Below, in pieces: positions 27,135-36,442 of a DNA stretch of 64,000 nucleotides. This DNA is from Caballeronia humi. GTDB taxonomy: Bacteria > Pseudomonadota > Gammaproteobacteria > Burkholderiales > Burkholderiaceae. The stretch is from contig NZ_FCNW02000002.1 in assembly GCF_001544475.1 (NCBI RefSeq), forward strand, positions 248,001-312,000. Reading direction: 5' to 3'. Both the position numbers and the translations under genes were made by a program. Under the pieces are notes generated by a model that saw only the letters and a program-made list of their open reading frames with translations, was not told where the DNA came from and ran no database searches. Every line of letters starts with the position of its first letter. Within the stretch, counting starts at the first letter, position 1.

Positions 27135-27284
27135 TTAATCGGACGCGCTCGCGACCGTATTCGTCGCGGGTGTAGCTGTCTGCGACACGACCCGCTCGAC
27201 TTGCGAGCGGGCTGCATCGGAAACGACTTGCGGCCCTGCGATCGTCGCGATCACGAAGACCACCGCGACGATTACCGCACCCAC
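27135..27284 (-). CDS. Very small membrane or exported protein, 49 aa
   Basis: A GTG start at 27284 has AGGAG 7 bases upstream and opens a 49-codon frame beginning (M)GAVIVAVVFVIATIAGPQV, a hydrophobic stretch long enough for one membrane segment or signal peptide, followed by a Ser/Thr/Ala-rich tail ending NTVASASD. Its start overlaps the end of the preceding 45-aa frame by 13 bp, suggesting translational coupling. I know of no family. Confidence 0.45.
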   Translation of the reverse strand: MGAVIVAVVFVIATIAGPQVVSDAARSQVERVVSQTATPATNTVASASD

Positions 27285-27409
27285 GCGGCTTCTCCTGCCT
27301 GACTATCTGTCGTGCTTTCAGCTTTGGGCACATAAGGACGCCATACCGGTTGCGCGGGCGCCCAGTCATCGAGTGCAGAGAACTGCTCGAGTGGTGTGTT
27401 GTCGTTCAT
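27272..27409 (-). CDS. Very small hypothetical protein, 45 aa
   Basis: An ATG at 27409 is preceded by AGAGGG and opens a 45-codon frame starting MNDNTPLEQFSALDDWAPAQ, then PVWRPYVPKAE. It is soluble and Trp/Pro-rich. It lies 21 bp after the DUF4148 gene on the same strand and overlaps the 49-aa frame. Supported by spacing and ribosome-binding site only. Confidence 0.45.
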   Translation of the reverse strand: MNDNTPLEQFSALDDWAPAQPVWRPYVPKAESTTDSQAGEAAWVR

Positions 27410-27430
27410 GATGCATTCCCTCTTGTAACT

Positions 27431-27778
27431 TCAGTGTGCAGCAATGCCGCTTTGCGTTGCCGAGCCGTTCGCATACTCGACGATCTCGCGATTGCGCTGT
27501 TCAGCAAGCGCGGCGCGCCGTGCGGACTGTTCGGCAATCGCAACACCCGTCAGGCTCTTGTCCGGATATGAATTGCGATTCAGGTTGGGCAACGTCCCAT
27601 TCGAATACGCGGTGGCGATTTCCGCTTTCACTTCCGCACGTGTCTTCGTGGTTTGCACGGTGTTCGTGTCCGCTTGATACGTGCCGGCACGCCCGATGCC
27701 GCCGTCGGCGAACGCCGTGGTCGAAATGACTGCGGAGATGGCGACAAACGAGAGACCTGCGATCAGTCGGCTTTTCAT
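27431..27778 (-). CDS. DUF4148 domain exported protein
   Basis: The 115-residue protein begins with a Sec signal peptide (MKSRLIAGLSFVAISAVIST, cleaved after TAFA) and then has the DUF4148 pattern KTRAEVKAEIATAYSNGTLPNLN, with a C-terminal helical region. This family is characteristic of Burkholderiaceae and has no known function. An AGGAG precedes the ATG. It is probably the first gene of a small-protein operon with the 45-aa and 49-aa frames. Confidence 0.88.
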   Translation of the reverse strand: MKSRLIAGLSFVAISAVISTTAFADGGIGRAGTYQADTNTVQTTKTRAEVKAEIATAYSNGTLPNLNRNSYPDKSLTGVAIAEQSARRAALAEQRNREIVEYANGSATQSGIAAH

Positions 27779-28059
27779 GATGACGCTCCTGTCGGTGCAA
27801 CTTGTGTGAGAGCAGCGTCATCGAGAACGCTGCGACAGGACGAAATGTAGTCAAGCGAGGGCCGCGGATAAATGCGCAAGAGGCGAAAAGATTAATCGAT
27901 TTCGACGAACAATCGCGGCACGCCTTATGGAGCGGGCGATTCGGGGAATCGCGCACAGCCATTCGCGCTGAATAAAAGCGAATAGGCTTGGATAACGAAG
28001 GGAATTAAAACGAAACGGGCGCCCGAAAGAGCGCCCGCATTAAACGTGCGAACCGTTAG
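27779..28059. other. Intergenic region upstream of the DUF4148 gene
   Basis: These 281 bp separate the start of the DUF4148 gene from the end of the LysR gene, both leftward. They should contain the DUF4148 promoter. The stretch 27960-28015 is AT-rich. The only structure seen is the terminator at 28005-28037. Confidence 0.4.
28005..28037 (-). terminator. Intrinsic terminator of the LysR regulator gene
   Basis: On the minus strand CGGGCGC (28031-28037) pairs with GCGCCCG (28016-28022) around an 8-nt loop, followed by TTTCGTTTTAATT. It lies 23 bp after the stop of the LysR gene. Confidence 0.75.
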
Positions 28060-29070
28060 CTATGCAACCACATCGACGGTCCCCGCGACTTCCGGTACGC
28101 CGCGCTTGACGACCATCGAAGCAGGCGTGCTGGTCGGCAGGCAGCGGCCTTCCGAGTCTTCCTGACCCGACAGCAGCGGGCAGCGCTCGAACAACTCCGC
28201 CGCCCAGTCGACGAACACGCGCACCTTCTGCGACAGATGGCGGTTATGCGGATAAACCGCCGAAATCGGCATGGGCAAAGGCTTCCACTGCGGCAGCACC
28301 TCGACGAGTTCGCCCGATTGCAGATACGGCAGCGCCATGAAACGCGGTGGCTGAATCAGGCCGGCGCCTTTCACGCCGCAGCTCAGATACGCCTCGGCAT
28401 CGTTCACGGCGATCGCGCCCCGCATTTTCACTTCGATCGTTTTGTCATCGACAACGAAGTCCATGTCGATCACGCGGCCCGTGCGGCTCGAAAAATAATT
28501 GACGGCCGTGTGCTGCTCCAGATCTTCGATGGTCTGCGGTGCGCCATTGCGTTCGATGTAGCCAGGGCTCGCGGCGGTCAGGCCCTGAAACACGCCGATA
28601 CGCCGCGCGACGAGACTCGAATCCTGCAGCGTGCCCACGCGAATCACGCAATCGACGCCTTCCTGGATCAGATCGACGGGCTTGTCGCCGAAGCCGACCA
28701 TCAGCTCGATATCCGGATAGCGCGAGTGGAATTCGCACATCGCGGGCATCACGATCATGCGTCCGATCGCGCCCGGCATATCGACGCGCAGCTTGCCGCG
28801 CGGACCTTTCGCGCTGCTCGCGAACGAGCTCTCCGTTTCCTCGATATCCGCGAGGATGCGCACGCACCGCTCGTAATACGCGGCGCCGTCGGGCGTGAGG
28901 TTGAGGCGCCGTGTCGTGCGTTGCAGGAGCCGCACGTTAAGGAAAGCCTCGAGGTTCTGAATGATCGTCGTCACCGATGCGCGCGGCAGGTTGAGCGTGT
29001 CCGCTGCGCGCGAAAAGCTGTTGGTGTCGACAACTCGTGTAAAGACCTGCATTGCCTGTAGCCGATCCAT
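28060..29070 (-). CDS. ceoR: LysR family regulator of the adjacent RND efflux operon (CeoR/BpeT-like)
   Basis: The 336-residue protein has an N-terminal LysR helix-turn-helix (VFTRVVDTNSFSRAADTLNL, then RASVTTIIQNLEAFLNVRLLQRTTRRL) and the two-lobed effector domain (GFGDKPVDLIQEGVDCVIRVG). It is divergent from a lipase-like gene followed by RND efflux genes, exactly the layout of ceoR/llpE/ceoAB/opcM and bpeT/llpE/bpeEF/oprC in Burkholderia, where the LysR protein controls the pump. The ATG at 29070 (MDRLQAMQVF) with GGTGAGAG is preferred over TTG at 29085. Confidence 0.87.
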   Translation of the reverse strand: MDRLQAMQVFTRVVDTNSFSRAADTLNLPRASVTTIIQNLEAFLNVRLLQRTTRRLNLTPDGAAYYERCVRILADIEETESSFASSAKGPRGKLRVDMPGAIGRMIVMPAMCEFHSRYPDIELMVGFGDKPVDLIQEGVDCVIRVGTLQDSSLVARRIGVFQGLTAASPGYIERNGAPQTIEDLEQHTAVNYFSSRTGRVIDMDFVVDDKTIEVKMRGAIAVNDAEAYLSCGVKGAGLIQPPRFMALPYLQSGELVEVLPQWKPLPMPISAVYPHNRHLSQKVRVFVDWAAELFERCPLLSGQEDSEGRCLPTSTPASMVVKRGVPEVAGTVDVVA

Positions 29071-29275
29071 TTCTCTCACCGTCAATTGCTTATAGCCGCG
29101 CGGAATAAAGGGAATTAAGCGCGCTGCTAAGAAGTGAATAAGGATGACGAGCCGCGATTGTTCAGTGCGACCGAATTGTGTTGCCGGATTATAGGCATTT
29201 ATCTAAAAACCTGCGGGCACCAGAATTCGTTCCATCGCAACTCAGGTGGGATGGCGCGAACACGCCGCAATAACC

Positions 29276-30130
29276 ATGGCAACAACGCTGGATCAGGGGC
29301 TCGCTCCGAGGCTTTGCATCGAAGAAGTCCGTATCGCGGGACACTCGCAGCCAATCATGCTGCGCAGCTATCGCCCCGCGCCGGACGGCACCGTCCTGCC
29401 GATTGTCCTTTATTTTCATGGCGGCGGCTTTACGCACGGCACGCTCGACGACGCCGAGATCGCCGCCGCGACCATCGCCCGCGACACGCAGGCGTGGGTC
29501 ATTTCGGTCGATTATTCGCTCGCGCCGGCGTTTCCGTTTCCCGCCGCGCCCGAAGACGCGTACCGCGCGGCACAGTGGGCGGTCGCGAATGCACGGGCAC
29601 AGCGCGCGGACCCGCACCGAATTGGTGTGGCGGGGCACGACGCAGGCGGCAATCTTGCGACTTGCCTTGCCGCCATTGCTCGCGATCGGGGCGATATCGA
29701 GATTTCGGCGCAGGCCTTGCTTGCACCGCTGCTCGACCCCAGCATGACGCGCCTTGCCGACGAACGTAAGGTCACTGGCTCCGACATGGGCATGTGCGAA
29801 TGCGCGCGTTCGTACCGCGCGTATCTGCCGAACGCATCGCAAAGGCTGCATCCGTATGCGGCGCCGCTCGAATCACGGCGCCTGGCTGGCTTGCCGCCCG
29901 CGCTCATCGCGAGCGCCGAGCACGACCTGCTGCATATCGAGGCGGAAAAGTACGCGGGCGAGCTGATCGCCGCGGGCGTCCCCACAGAAGTGACGCGTCA
30001 CTGCAAGGCGTCGCACAAGGGCCTCGCGACGCACCCGGGCGCGCTCGCGGATGTCGTCACTTTTTTCAGAAAACGTCTCGCGCTCGTCAGGCCGTCCGGC
30101 GCGCGCGGCAATAAAAATCTCAACGACTAA
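29276..30130 (+). CDS. llpE: Lipase-like alpha/beta hydrolase of the efflux operon (LlpE-like), Ser nucleophile replaced
   Basis: The 284-residue protein has the hormone-sensitive-lipase HGGGF oxyanion motif (YFHGGGFTHG), the acid-residue region SAEHDLLH and a late SHKGLATHPG. The nucleophile elbow, normally GDSAGG, reads GVAGHDAGGNLAT: Asp stands where the catalytic Ser is expected. It may therefore be inactive or have another role. It is the first gene of the efflux operon, as in Burkholderia llpE-ceoAB-opcM, and ends 12 bp before ceoA. The ATG at 29276 is assumed; a GTG at 29246 is possible. Confidence 0.85.
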   Translation: MATTLDQGLAPRLCIEEVRIAGHSQPIMLRSYRPAPDGTVLPIVLYFHGGGFTHGTLDDAEIAAATIARDTQAWVISVDYSLAPAFPFPAAPEDAYRAAQWAVANARAQRADPHRIGVAGHDAGGNLATCLAAIARDRGDIEISAQALLAPLLDPSMTRLADERKVTGSDMGMCECARSYRAYLPNASQRLHPYAAPLESRRLAGLPPALIASAEHDLLHIEAEKYAGELIAAGVPTEVTRHCKASHKGLATHPGALADVVTFFRKRLALVRPSGARGNKNLND

Positions 30131-30142
30131 TCGGAGTTCGAC

Positions 30143-31327
30143 ATGTTCTTCACTCGCAAACGCATTTACGCATCGCTTGGAGCCGCGCTCGTCGTGGCGG
30201 CAGTCGGCGGCTATACCGCATGGCGCGGTCACGGCGATGCGCCCGTGAATAGCGCCGAGGCCGCGGCCCACAGCGCGACGGCGACCGAAGTGGACGTCGC
30301 GACGGTCGTCTCGAAGACGATCACCGACTGGCAGAACTACTCGGGCCGCCTCGAAGCGGTCGACAAGGTCGATATCCGGCCGCTCGTGCCGGGGACGATC
30401 GTCGCGGTGCATTTCAAGGACGGTGCGCTCGTCAAGAAGGGCGATCCGCTTTTCACGATCGATCCGCGTCCGTACGTCGCCGAAGTCGATCGCGCAGCGG
30501 CGCAAGTGGCATCGGCGCAAGCGCGTAACGGCTATACGTCGACGGATGCGGCGCGCGCCGAGCGCCTGCTCGCCGACAACGCCATCGCCAAGCGCGATTA
30601 CGACGAGAAGCAGAACGCATCGCGTGAGGCGATCGCGGGCCTGAAGGCCGCGCAGGCGGCGCTCGAGACCGCGAAGATCAACCTCACCTATACGAACATT
30701 GTCGCGCCCGTGTCGGGCCGCGTGTCGCGCGCGGAGATGACGGTGGGCAACATCGTCTCGACGGGTGCGAACGCGCCGCTCCTCACGACGCTCGTCTCGG
30801 TCTCGCCGATCTACGCCTCGTTCGACATGGACGAGCAAACGTACCTGCGTTATCTGAGCCGGGATACGAAGGCCACGGTGCCGGTCTCGCTCGGCCTCGC
30901 CAACGAGGACGGCTATTCGCGCGAAGGCACGGTGGCCTCGGTCGACAACCGGATCGATACGAACTCGGGCACGATCCGCGTGCGGGCACGCTTCGACAAC
31001 GCGGACGGCACGCTGTTGCCCGGCCTCTACGCGCGCATCAAGGTGGGCGGCGGCGCGCCGCATCCGGCCGTGCTCGTCGACGATGCCGCCATCGGCACCG
31101 ATCAGGACAAGAAATACGTGATGGTCGTCGACAAGGACAACCGCGTGCAGTACCGCGAAGTCACGCTCGGCACGCAGCAGGAAGGCCTGCGCGTCATCAC
31201 GAAGGGACTTGCTCCGGGCGAGCGCATCGTCGTGAACGGTTTGCAGCGCGTGCGTCCGAACGATGTCGTGAAAGCGAACGGCGTCGCGATGGCGAACAAC
31301 GCGCCGGCCCCGAAAGCGGCTTCATAA
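30143..31327 (+). CDS. ceoA: RND efflux periplasmic adaptor (CeoA/BpeE-like)
   Basis: The 394-residue membrane-fusion protein has an N-terminal hydrophobic anchor (about 8-25, IYASLGAALVVAAVGGYTAW) without a lipobox Cys, a biotinyl-lipoyl-like domain (VRPLVPGTIVAVHFKDGALVKKGD region), an alpha-helical hairpin (about 115-180) and beta-barrel domains (NIVAPVSGRVSRAEMTVGNIV). It links the inner-membrane pump to the outer-membrane channel. It is followed by ceoB after 54 bp. In Burkholderia this pump exports chloramphenicol, trimethoprim and fluoroquinolones; substrates here are inferred. Confidence 0.92.
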   Translation: MFFTRKRIYASLGAALVVAAVGGYTAWRGHGDAPVNSAEAAAHSATATEVDVATVVSKTITDWQNYSGRLEAVDKVDIRPLVPGTIVAVHFKDGALVKKGDPLFTIDPRPYVAEVDRAAAQVASAQARNGYTSTDAARAERLLADNAIAKRDYDEKQNASREAIAGLKAAQAALETAKINLTYTNIVAPVSGRVSRAEMTVGNIVSTGANAPLLTTLVSVSPIYASFDMDEQTYLRYLSRDTKATVPVSLGLANEDGYSREGTVASVDNRIDTNSGTIRVRARFDNADGTLLPGLYARIKVGGGAPHPAVLVDDAAIGTDQDKKYVMVVDKDNRVQYREVTLGTQQEGLRVITKGLAPGERIVVNGLQRVRPNDVVKANGVAMANNAPAPKAAS

Positions 31328-31381
31328 GCACCGTCAAACAAGCGGCGTCACAAGCGCTGCTCCAAGGCAAAAACAACTGTC

Positions 31382-34300
31382 ATGAACATATCCAAATTCT
31401 TCATCGACCGCCCGATCTTCGCGGGCGTGCTATCGGTGGTGGTGCTGCTCGCGGGCGTGATCGCGATGTTCAAGCTGCCGATTTCCGAGTATCCGGAAGT
31501 CGTGCCGCCGTCGGTCGTCGTGCACGCGCAGTATCCGGGCGCGAACCCGAAGGTCATCGCCGAAACCGTGGCCTCGCCACTGGAAGAGCAGATCAACGGC
31601 GTCGAGAACATGCTCTACATGCAGTCGCAGGCGAATAGCGACGGCAACCTTAATCTCACCGTCACGTTCAAGCTCGGCACCGATCCGGACAAGGCGCAGC
31701 AGCTCGTGCAGAACCGCGTGTCGCAGGCCTTGCCGCGCCTTCCGCAGGATGTGCAGCTCCTCGGCGTCACGACGATCAAATCGTCGCCGACGCTGACGAT
31801 GGTGGTCCACCTGAACTCGCCGAACGGTCGCTACGACATGACGTATCTGCGCAACTATGCGCTGATCAACGTGAAGGACCGGCTGGAGCGGATCGGTGGC
31901 GTGGGGCAGGTGCAGCTCTGGGGCTCGGGCGATTATTCGATGCGCATCTGGCTCGATCCGCAGAAGGTCGCGCAGCGCGGGATGACGGCGACCGATGTCG
32001 TCAACGCGATCCGCGAGCAGAACGTGCAGGTCGCGGCCGGTGTGATCGGTGCATCGCCGACGCTGCCGAACGTGCCCGTGCAGTTGAACGTGAACGCGCA
32101 GGGCCGCTTGCAGAACGAGTCCGAGTTCAAGGACATCGTGCTCAAGACCTCGCCTGACGGCGCGGTCACGCGTCTGCACGACGTGGCGCGTGTCGAACTT
32201 GCGGCATCGGAATATGGCTTGCGTTCGCTGCTCGACAACAAGTCGGCGGTTGCGATCGCGATCAACCAGCAGCCGGGCGCGAACTCGCTGCAGATCTCCG
32301 ATCAGGTCCGCCAGACGATGAAGGAACTCAAGGCCGACATGCCGGCCGGTGTCGAGTACCAGATCGTTTATGACCCGACGCAGTTCGTGCGTTCCAGTAT
32401 CGAGGCTGTGATCCACACGCTGCTCGAAGCGATTGCGCTCGTCGTGCTCGTCGTGATCGTGTTCCTGCAGACGTGGCGCGCGTCGATCATTCCGTTGCTC
32501 GCGGTGCCGGTGTCTATCATCGGGACCTTCTCGCTCTTGCTCGCGTTCGGCTTCTCGATCAACGCGCTCTCGCTCTTCGGGATGGTGCTCGCGATCGGGA
32601 TCGTGGTGGACGATGCGATCGTCGTTGTGGAGAACGTTGAGCGGAACATCGAGTCGGGGCTATCGGCGCGTGAAGCGACCTATCAGGCGATGCGCGAAGT
32701 GAGCGGGCCAATTATCGCGATCGCGTTGACGCTGGTCGCCGTGTTCGTGCCGCTCGCGTTCATGTCGGGCCTGACGGGCCAGTTCTACAAGCAGTTCGCG
32801 ATGACGATCGCCATCTCGACGGTGATCTCCGCGTTCAACTCGCTGACTCTTTCGCCCGCGCTCGCCGCAATGCTGCTCAAGGGCCACGACGAGCCGAAGG
32901 ATTGGCTCACGCGTGCGATGGACCGCGTGTTCGGCGGCTTCTTCAAGCAGTTCAACAAGGTGTTCCATCGCGGCTCGGAAGCGTATGGCAAGGGCGTGAC
33001 CAAGGTGATCAACCGCAAGGCGATCATGATGGGCCTTTATGCCGTGCTGCTCGGCGGCGCGGTGCTGATGGGCAAGGTCGTGCCGGGCGGCTTCGTGCCC
33101 GCGCAGGACAAGGAGTATCTGATCAGCTTTGCGCAGTTGCCCAATGGCGCATCGCTCGATCGCACCGAGCAGGTGGTCCGCCAGATGACGGATATTGCGC
33201 GCAAGCAACCGGGCGTGGAAAGCGCGGTGGAGTTTCCGGGCTTGTCGGTGAATGGCTTCACGAATTCGTCGAGCGCGGGCATCGTGTTCGTGACCTTGAA
33301 GCCGTTTCATGACCGCAAGACGAAGGAACTGTCGGCGGGAGCGATCGCGGGTGCGCTGAACCAGAAGTACGCGGCGATCAAGGGTTCGTTCATCGCCGTG
33401 TTCCCGCCGCCGCCGGTGCTCGGCCTGGGCACGCTCGGTGGCTTCAAGATGCAACTTGAGGATCGCGGGGCGCTCGGCTACGAAGCGCTCAACGACGCGA
33501 CGCAGGCGTTCATCAAGCGTGCCTCGCAAACGCCCGAACTCGGCCCGACGTTCTCGAGCTATCAGATCAACGTGCCGCAATTGAACGTCGATCTGGATCG
33601 TGTGAAAGCGAAGCAGCTTGGCGTGTCCGTCACCGACGTGTTCAACACGATGCAGGTCTATCTCGGCTCGCTCTACGTGAACGACTTCAACAAGTTCGGC
33701 CGCGTGTATCAGGTTCGTGTGCAAGCGGATGCGCCGTTCCGTGCGAGCGCCGAGGACATCGGTCTGCTCAAGACGCGTAACGCGAACGGAGATATGGTGC
33801 CGCTGTCGTCGCTCGTGAAGGTCACGCCGACGTATGGCCCGGAAATGGTGGTGCGCTACAACGGCTACACCGCCGCCGACATCAACGGCGGGCCGGCGCC
33901 GGGCTACTCGTCGGGTCAGGCACAGGCCGCGGCTGAACGCATCGCTGCCGAAACGCTGCCGCGCGGGATCAAGTTCGAATGGACCGATCTTACGTACCAG
34001 CAGATTCTCGCTGGCAACGCGGCGCTGTTCATCTTCCCGATCAGCGTGCTGCTCGTGTTCCTCGTGCTCGCCGCGATGTACGAAAGCCTGACGCTGCCGT
34101 TCGCGATCATCATGATCGTACCGATGAGCATCCTGTCCGCGTTGCTCGGCGTGTGGCTCACCGACGGCGACAACAACATCTTCACGCAGATCGGCCTGAT
34201 GGTGCTCGTGGGGCTTTCGGCGAAGAACGCGATCCTGATCGTGGAGTTCGCGCGTGAGCTGGAGATGCAGGGACGCTCGATCATGGAGGCCGCGATCGAG

Positions 34301-34579
34301 GCGAGCCGACTGCGTCTGCGCCCGATCCTGATGACGTCGATCGCTTTCATCATGGGCGTGGTGCCGCTCGTGATGTCGACGGGCGCGGGGTCGGAAATGC
34401 GCCACGCGATGGGTATCGCGGTGTTCTTCGGCATGCTCGGCGTCACGCTTTTCGGCCTGATGCTCACGCCGGTGTTCTACGTGCTGCTGCGCAAGCTCAC
34501 GCACACGGAACACATCACGGACAAGCACGGCACGCATCCGCAGATGCGCGGTATCAAACCTTCGTACGAAGCGCAGTGA
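31382..34579 (+). CDS. ceoB: RND multidrug efflux inner-membrane transporter (CeoB/BpeF-like)
   Basis: This 1065-residue HAE1-family pump has the twelve-helix RND layout with two large periplasmic loops. It begins MNISKFFIDRPIFAGVLSVV, as the family does. The proton-relay residues are present: the Asp pair in TM4 (GIVVDDAIVVVENVERN, about residue 405) and Lys in TM10 (GLSAKNAILIVEFA, about residue 945). Porter-domain stretches such as LWGSGDYSMRIWLDP are normal. It drives drug export by proton antiport. The next gene starts 5 bp after its stop. Confidence 0.95.
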   Translation: MNISKFFIDRPIFAGVLSVVVLLAGVIAMFKLPISEYPEVVPPSVVVHAQYPGANPKVIAETVASPLEEQINGVENMLYMQSQANSDGNLNLTVTFKLGTDPDKAQQLVQNRVSQALPRLPQDVQLLGVTTIKSSPTLTMVVHLNSPNGRYDMTYLRNYALINVKDRLERIGGVGQVQLWGSGDYSMRIWLDPQKVAQRGMTATDVVNAIREQNVQVAAGVIGASPTLPNVPVQLNVNAQGRLQNESEFKDIVLKTSPDGAVTRLHDVARVELAASEYGLRSLLDNKSAVAIAINQQPGANSLQISDQVRQTMKELKADMPAGVEYQIVYDPTQFVRSSIEAVIHTLLEAIALVVLVVIVFLQTWRASIIPLLAVPVSIIGTFSLLLAFGFSINALSLFGMVLAIGIVVDDAIVVVENVERNIESGLSAREATYQAMREVSGPIIAIALTLVAVFVPLAFMSGLTGQFYKQFAMTIAISTVISAFNSLTLSPALAAMLLKGHDEPKDWLTRAMDRVFGGFFKQFNKVFHRGSEAYGKGVTKVINRKAIMMGLYAVLLGGAVLMGKVVPGGFVPAQDKEYLISFAQLPNGASLDRTEQVVRQMTDIARKQPGVESAVEFPGLSVNGFTNSSSAGIVFVTLKPFHDRKTKELSAGAIAGALNQKYAAIKGSFIAVFPPPPVLGLGTLGGFKMQLEDRGALGYEALNDATQAFIKRASQTPELGPTFSSYQINVPQLNVDLDRVKAKQLGVSVTDVFNTMQVYLGSLYVNDFNKFGRVYQVRVQADAPFRASAEDIGLLKTRNANGDMVPLSSLVKVTPTYGPEMVVRYNGYTAADINGGPAPGYSSGQAQAAAERIAAETLPRGIKFEWTDLTYQQILAGNAALFIFPISVLLVFLVLAAMYESLTLPFAIIMIVPMSILSALLGVWLTDGDNNIFTQIGLMVLVGLSAKNAILIVEFARELEMQGRSIMEAAIEASRLRLRPILMTSIAFIMGVVPLVMSTGAGSEMRHAMGIAVFFGMLGVTLFGLMLTPVFYVLLRKLTHTEHITDKHGTHPQMRGIKPSYEAQ

Positions 34580-34584
34580 GGACA

Positions 34585-36099
34585 ATGATGAACAAGTCGT
34601 TATCGAAACGATGGCTGGGGTTGTCGAGCCTCGTGGCCGCGATGCTGGTTGTCGCGGGCTGCTCGCTCGCCCCGACCTACGAGCGCGCCGATGTCAACGC
34701 GCCGGGCGCGTTCAAGGAAACGCCGGTTGAAACCATTTCTCCGGCCGAAGCGGGTACGTGGAAGACGGCGCAGCCGTCGGAAGAGGTGATGCGCGGCGAA
34801 TGGTGGACGATCTTCGCCGACAGTACGCTCAACGATCTCGAACGCCAGGCCGCCGACGCGAACCAGAACCTGAAGGCCGCGGCCGCGCGCGTGAAGGAAG
34901 CGCGCGCGATCAACCAGACGGCGCGCGCGGGCCTCTTCCCGACGATCGATGCGGGCTTCGGCCCGACGCGCGAGAAGCTGTCGGCGGCATCGCAGCTTCA
35001 GCCGCAGGGCACGAACGTCCCGGCGCAGACGTTGTGGCGCGCGCAGGCGAGCGTGTCCTACGAAGTGGATCTGTTTGGCCGCGTCGCATCGACTGTCGAT
35101 GCCGCGAAGGCCGACACGCAGCAGAGCGAGGCGCTGTTCCGCTCGGTGCAGCTTGCCCTGCAGGCGGACGTCGCGCAGAACTACTTCAACCTGCGCGAAC
35201 TCGATGCCGAGATGGATGTGTTCACGCGCACCGTGACGTTGCGTGAAGAGGCGCTTAAGCTCGTGCAGCGGCGCTTCACCGAAGGCGATATCAGCGAGCT
35301 CGACGTGGCGCGCGCGAAGTCCGAACTCGCGACAGCACGCTCCGACGCGATGACGGTGCAGCGTCTGCGCGCGGCCTCGGAGCATGGTCTCGCGGTGCTG
35401 CTCGGCAAGGCGCCCGCGCAGTTCTCGATGGCGGCGAATCCGTTGAAGCCGGTCGAGATTCGCGTGCCGCCGGGCCTGCCTTCGTCGTTGCTGGAGCGGC
35501 GGCCCGACATCGCCGCGGCCGAACGCGCGATGGCGGCGGCGAACGCGCGCATCGGCGTGGCGAAGGCGGCTTTCTTCCCGTCGCTCACGCTGACGGGCGC
35601 GGGCGGTTTCGAATCGGGCACGCTCGGCGATTTGTTCCAGTGGTCGAGCCGCACGTTCCTGCTCGGGCCACTCGTCGGCACGGCGCTCTCGATGCCGATC
35701 TTCGACGGCGGCCGTCGCAAGGGCAATCTCGCGAATGCGCGGGCCGTATACGAAGAGGATGTGGCGAACTACCGGCAACAGGTGCTGGTCGCTTTCCAGG
35801 AGGTGGAGGACAACCTCTCGGACCTGCGCATCCTCGAAGGGCAGACGCAGACACAGGCGGACGCGGTGAAGTCGTCGGGGCGCGCGGCGCAGTTGTCGCG
35901 CACGCAGTACAACGAGGGCGCGGTCAATTATCTCGACGTGATCGATGCGGAGCGCACGGTGCTGCAGTCGCAGCGGGTGGCGGTGCAACTCGCGGGGACC
36001 CAGGCGGTGGCGACCGTTAACCTGATTCGCGCGCTCGGCGGCGGCTGGGGCGATGCGATGCCGACGCCGGTTGTCGAGCCGAGCCTGGCACAACGTTAA
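34585..36099 (+). CDS. opcM: Outer-membrane efflux lipoprotein (OpcM/OprC-like, TolC family)
   Basis: The product has about 504 residues and a lipoprotein signal ending in the lipobox VVAGC (Cys at about residue 25). The mature part shows the two TolC-type outer-membrane-efflux repeats, with long helices (NQNLKAAAARVKEARAIN, RRPDIAAAERAMAAANARIGVAKAAFFPSL). It forms the trimeric exit duct for the CeoAB pump. Starts at 34585 or 34588 follow GAGG; a GTG at 34576 overlapping ceoB is less likely. It is the last gene of the efflux operon. Confidence 0.93.
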   Translation: MMNKSLSKRWLGLSSLVAAMLVVAGCSLAPTYERADVNAPGAFKETPVETISPAEAGTWKTAQPSEEVMRGEWWTIFADSTLNDLERQAADANQNLKAAAARVKEARAINQTARAGLFPTIDAGFGPTREKLSAASQLQPQGTNVPAQTLWRAQASVSYEVDLFGRVASTVDAAKADTQQSEALFRSVQLALQADVAQNYFNLRELDAEMDVFTRTVTLREEALKLVQRRFTEGDISELDVARAKSELATARSDAMTVQRLRAASEHGLAVLLGKAPAQFSMAANPLKPVEIRVPPGLPSSLLERRPDIAAAERAMAAANARIGVAKAAFFPSLTLTGAGGFESGTLGDLFQWSSRTFLLGPLVGTALSMPIFDGGRRKGNLANARAVYEEDVANYRQQVLVAFQEVEDNLSDLRILEGQTQTQADAVKSSGRAAQLSRTQYNEGAVNYLDVIDAERTVLQSQRVAVQLAGTQAVATVNLIRALGGGWGDAMPTPVVEPSLAQR

Positions 36100-36213
36100 G
36101 CAGTGTCAGTTTGGCGCCATTGTTCTGAAACACGAACATATGTCTTCGTGTTGCGCGTCTTTATCGGGAGGCTCCCGCTCCGTAGAATTTGAATCATGGA
36201 ATGGGAGCCTGCT

Positions 36214-36426
36214 ATGAGAGCACTAATCGAAAGACAACTTTATCAACCGGCCATCGTCTTGCCGATGCTGGTGCTGATGCGCCTGATGGTGACACTCGAT
36301 TTCAATCTGGCGCAAGTGACGCTGGTCGTGTTCGCGAAGGGATCGCAGTACGTGTTCAAGGCAGTGTTCAGGCCGCGCGCGCCGCACGCCGAATCGCGCG
36401 CGGTGTGCCGCCAATGCCACTGCTGA
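36214..36426 (+). CDS. Small hydrophobic hypothetical protein, 70 aa
   Basis: The frame starting MRALIERQLYQPAIVLPMLV has a GGGAG nine bases upstream and a hydrophobic core of about 30 residues that could span the membrane once or twice, then a basic tail with CRQCHC at the end, possibly metal-binding. A slightly earlier ATG at 36196 is in frame. It is converged on by ppk2. No family recognised. Confidence 0.5.
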   Translation: MRALIERQLYQPAIVLPMLVLMRLMVTLDFNLAQVTLVVFAKGSQYVFKAVFRPRAPHAESRAVCRQCHC

Positions 36427-36442
36427 AGCAGGCTTTAATCGT

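Noticed and set aside
32660..34585. 641-codon open frame on the minus strand opposite ceoB
   Set aside because: Antisense shadow of the RND pump gene; composition dominated by Arg and His and no recognisable motif.
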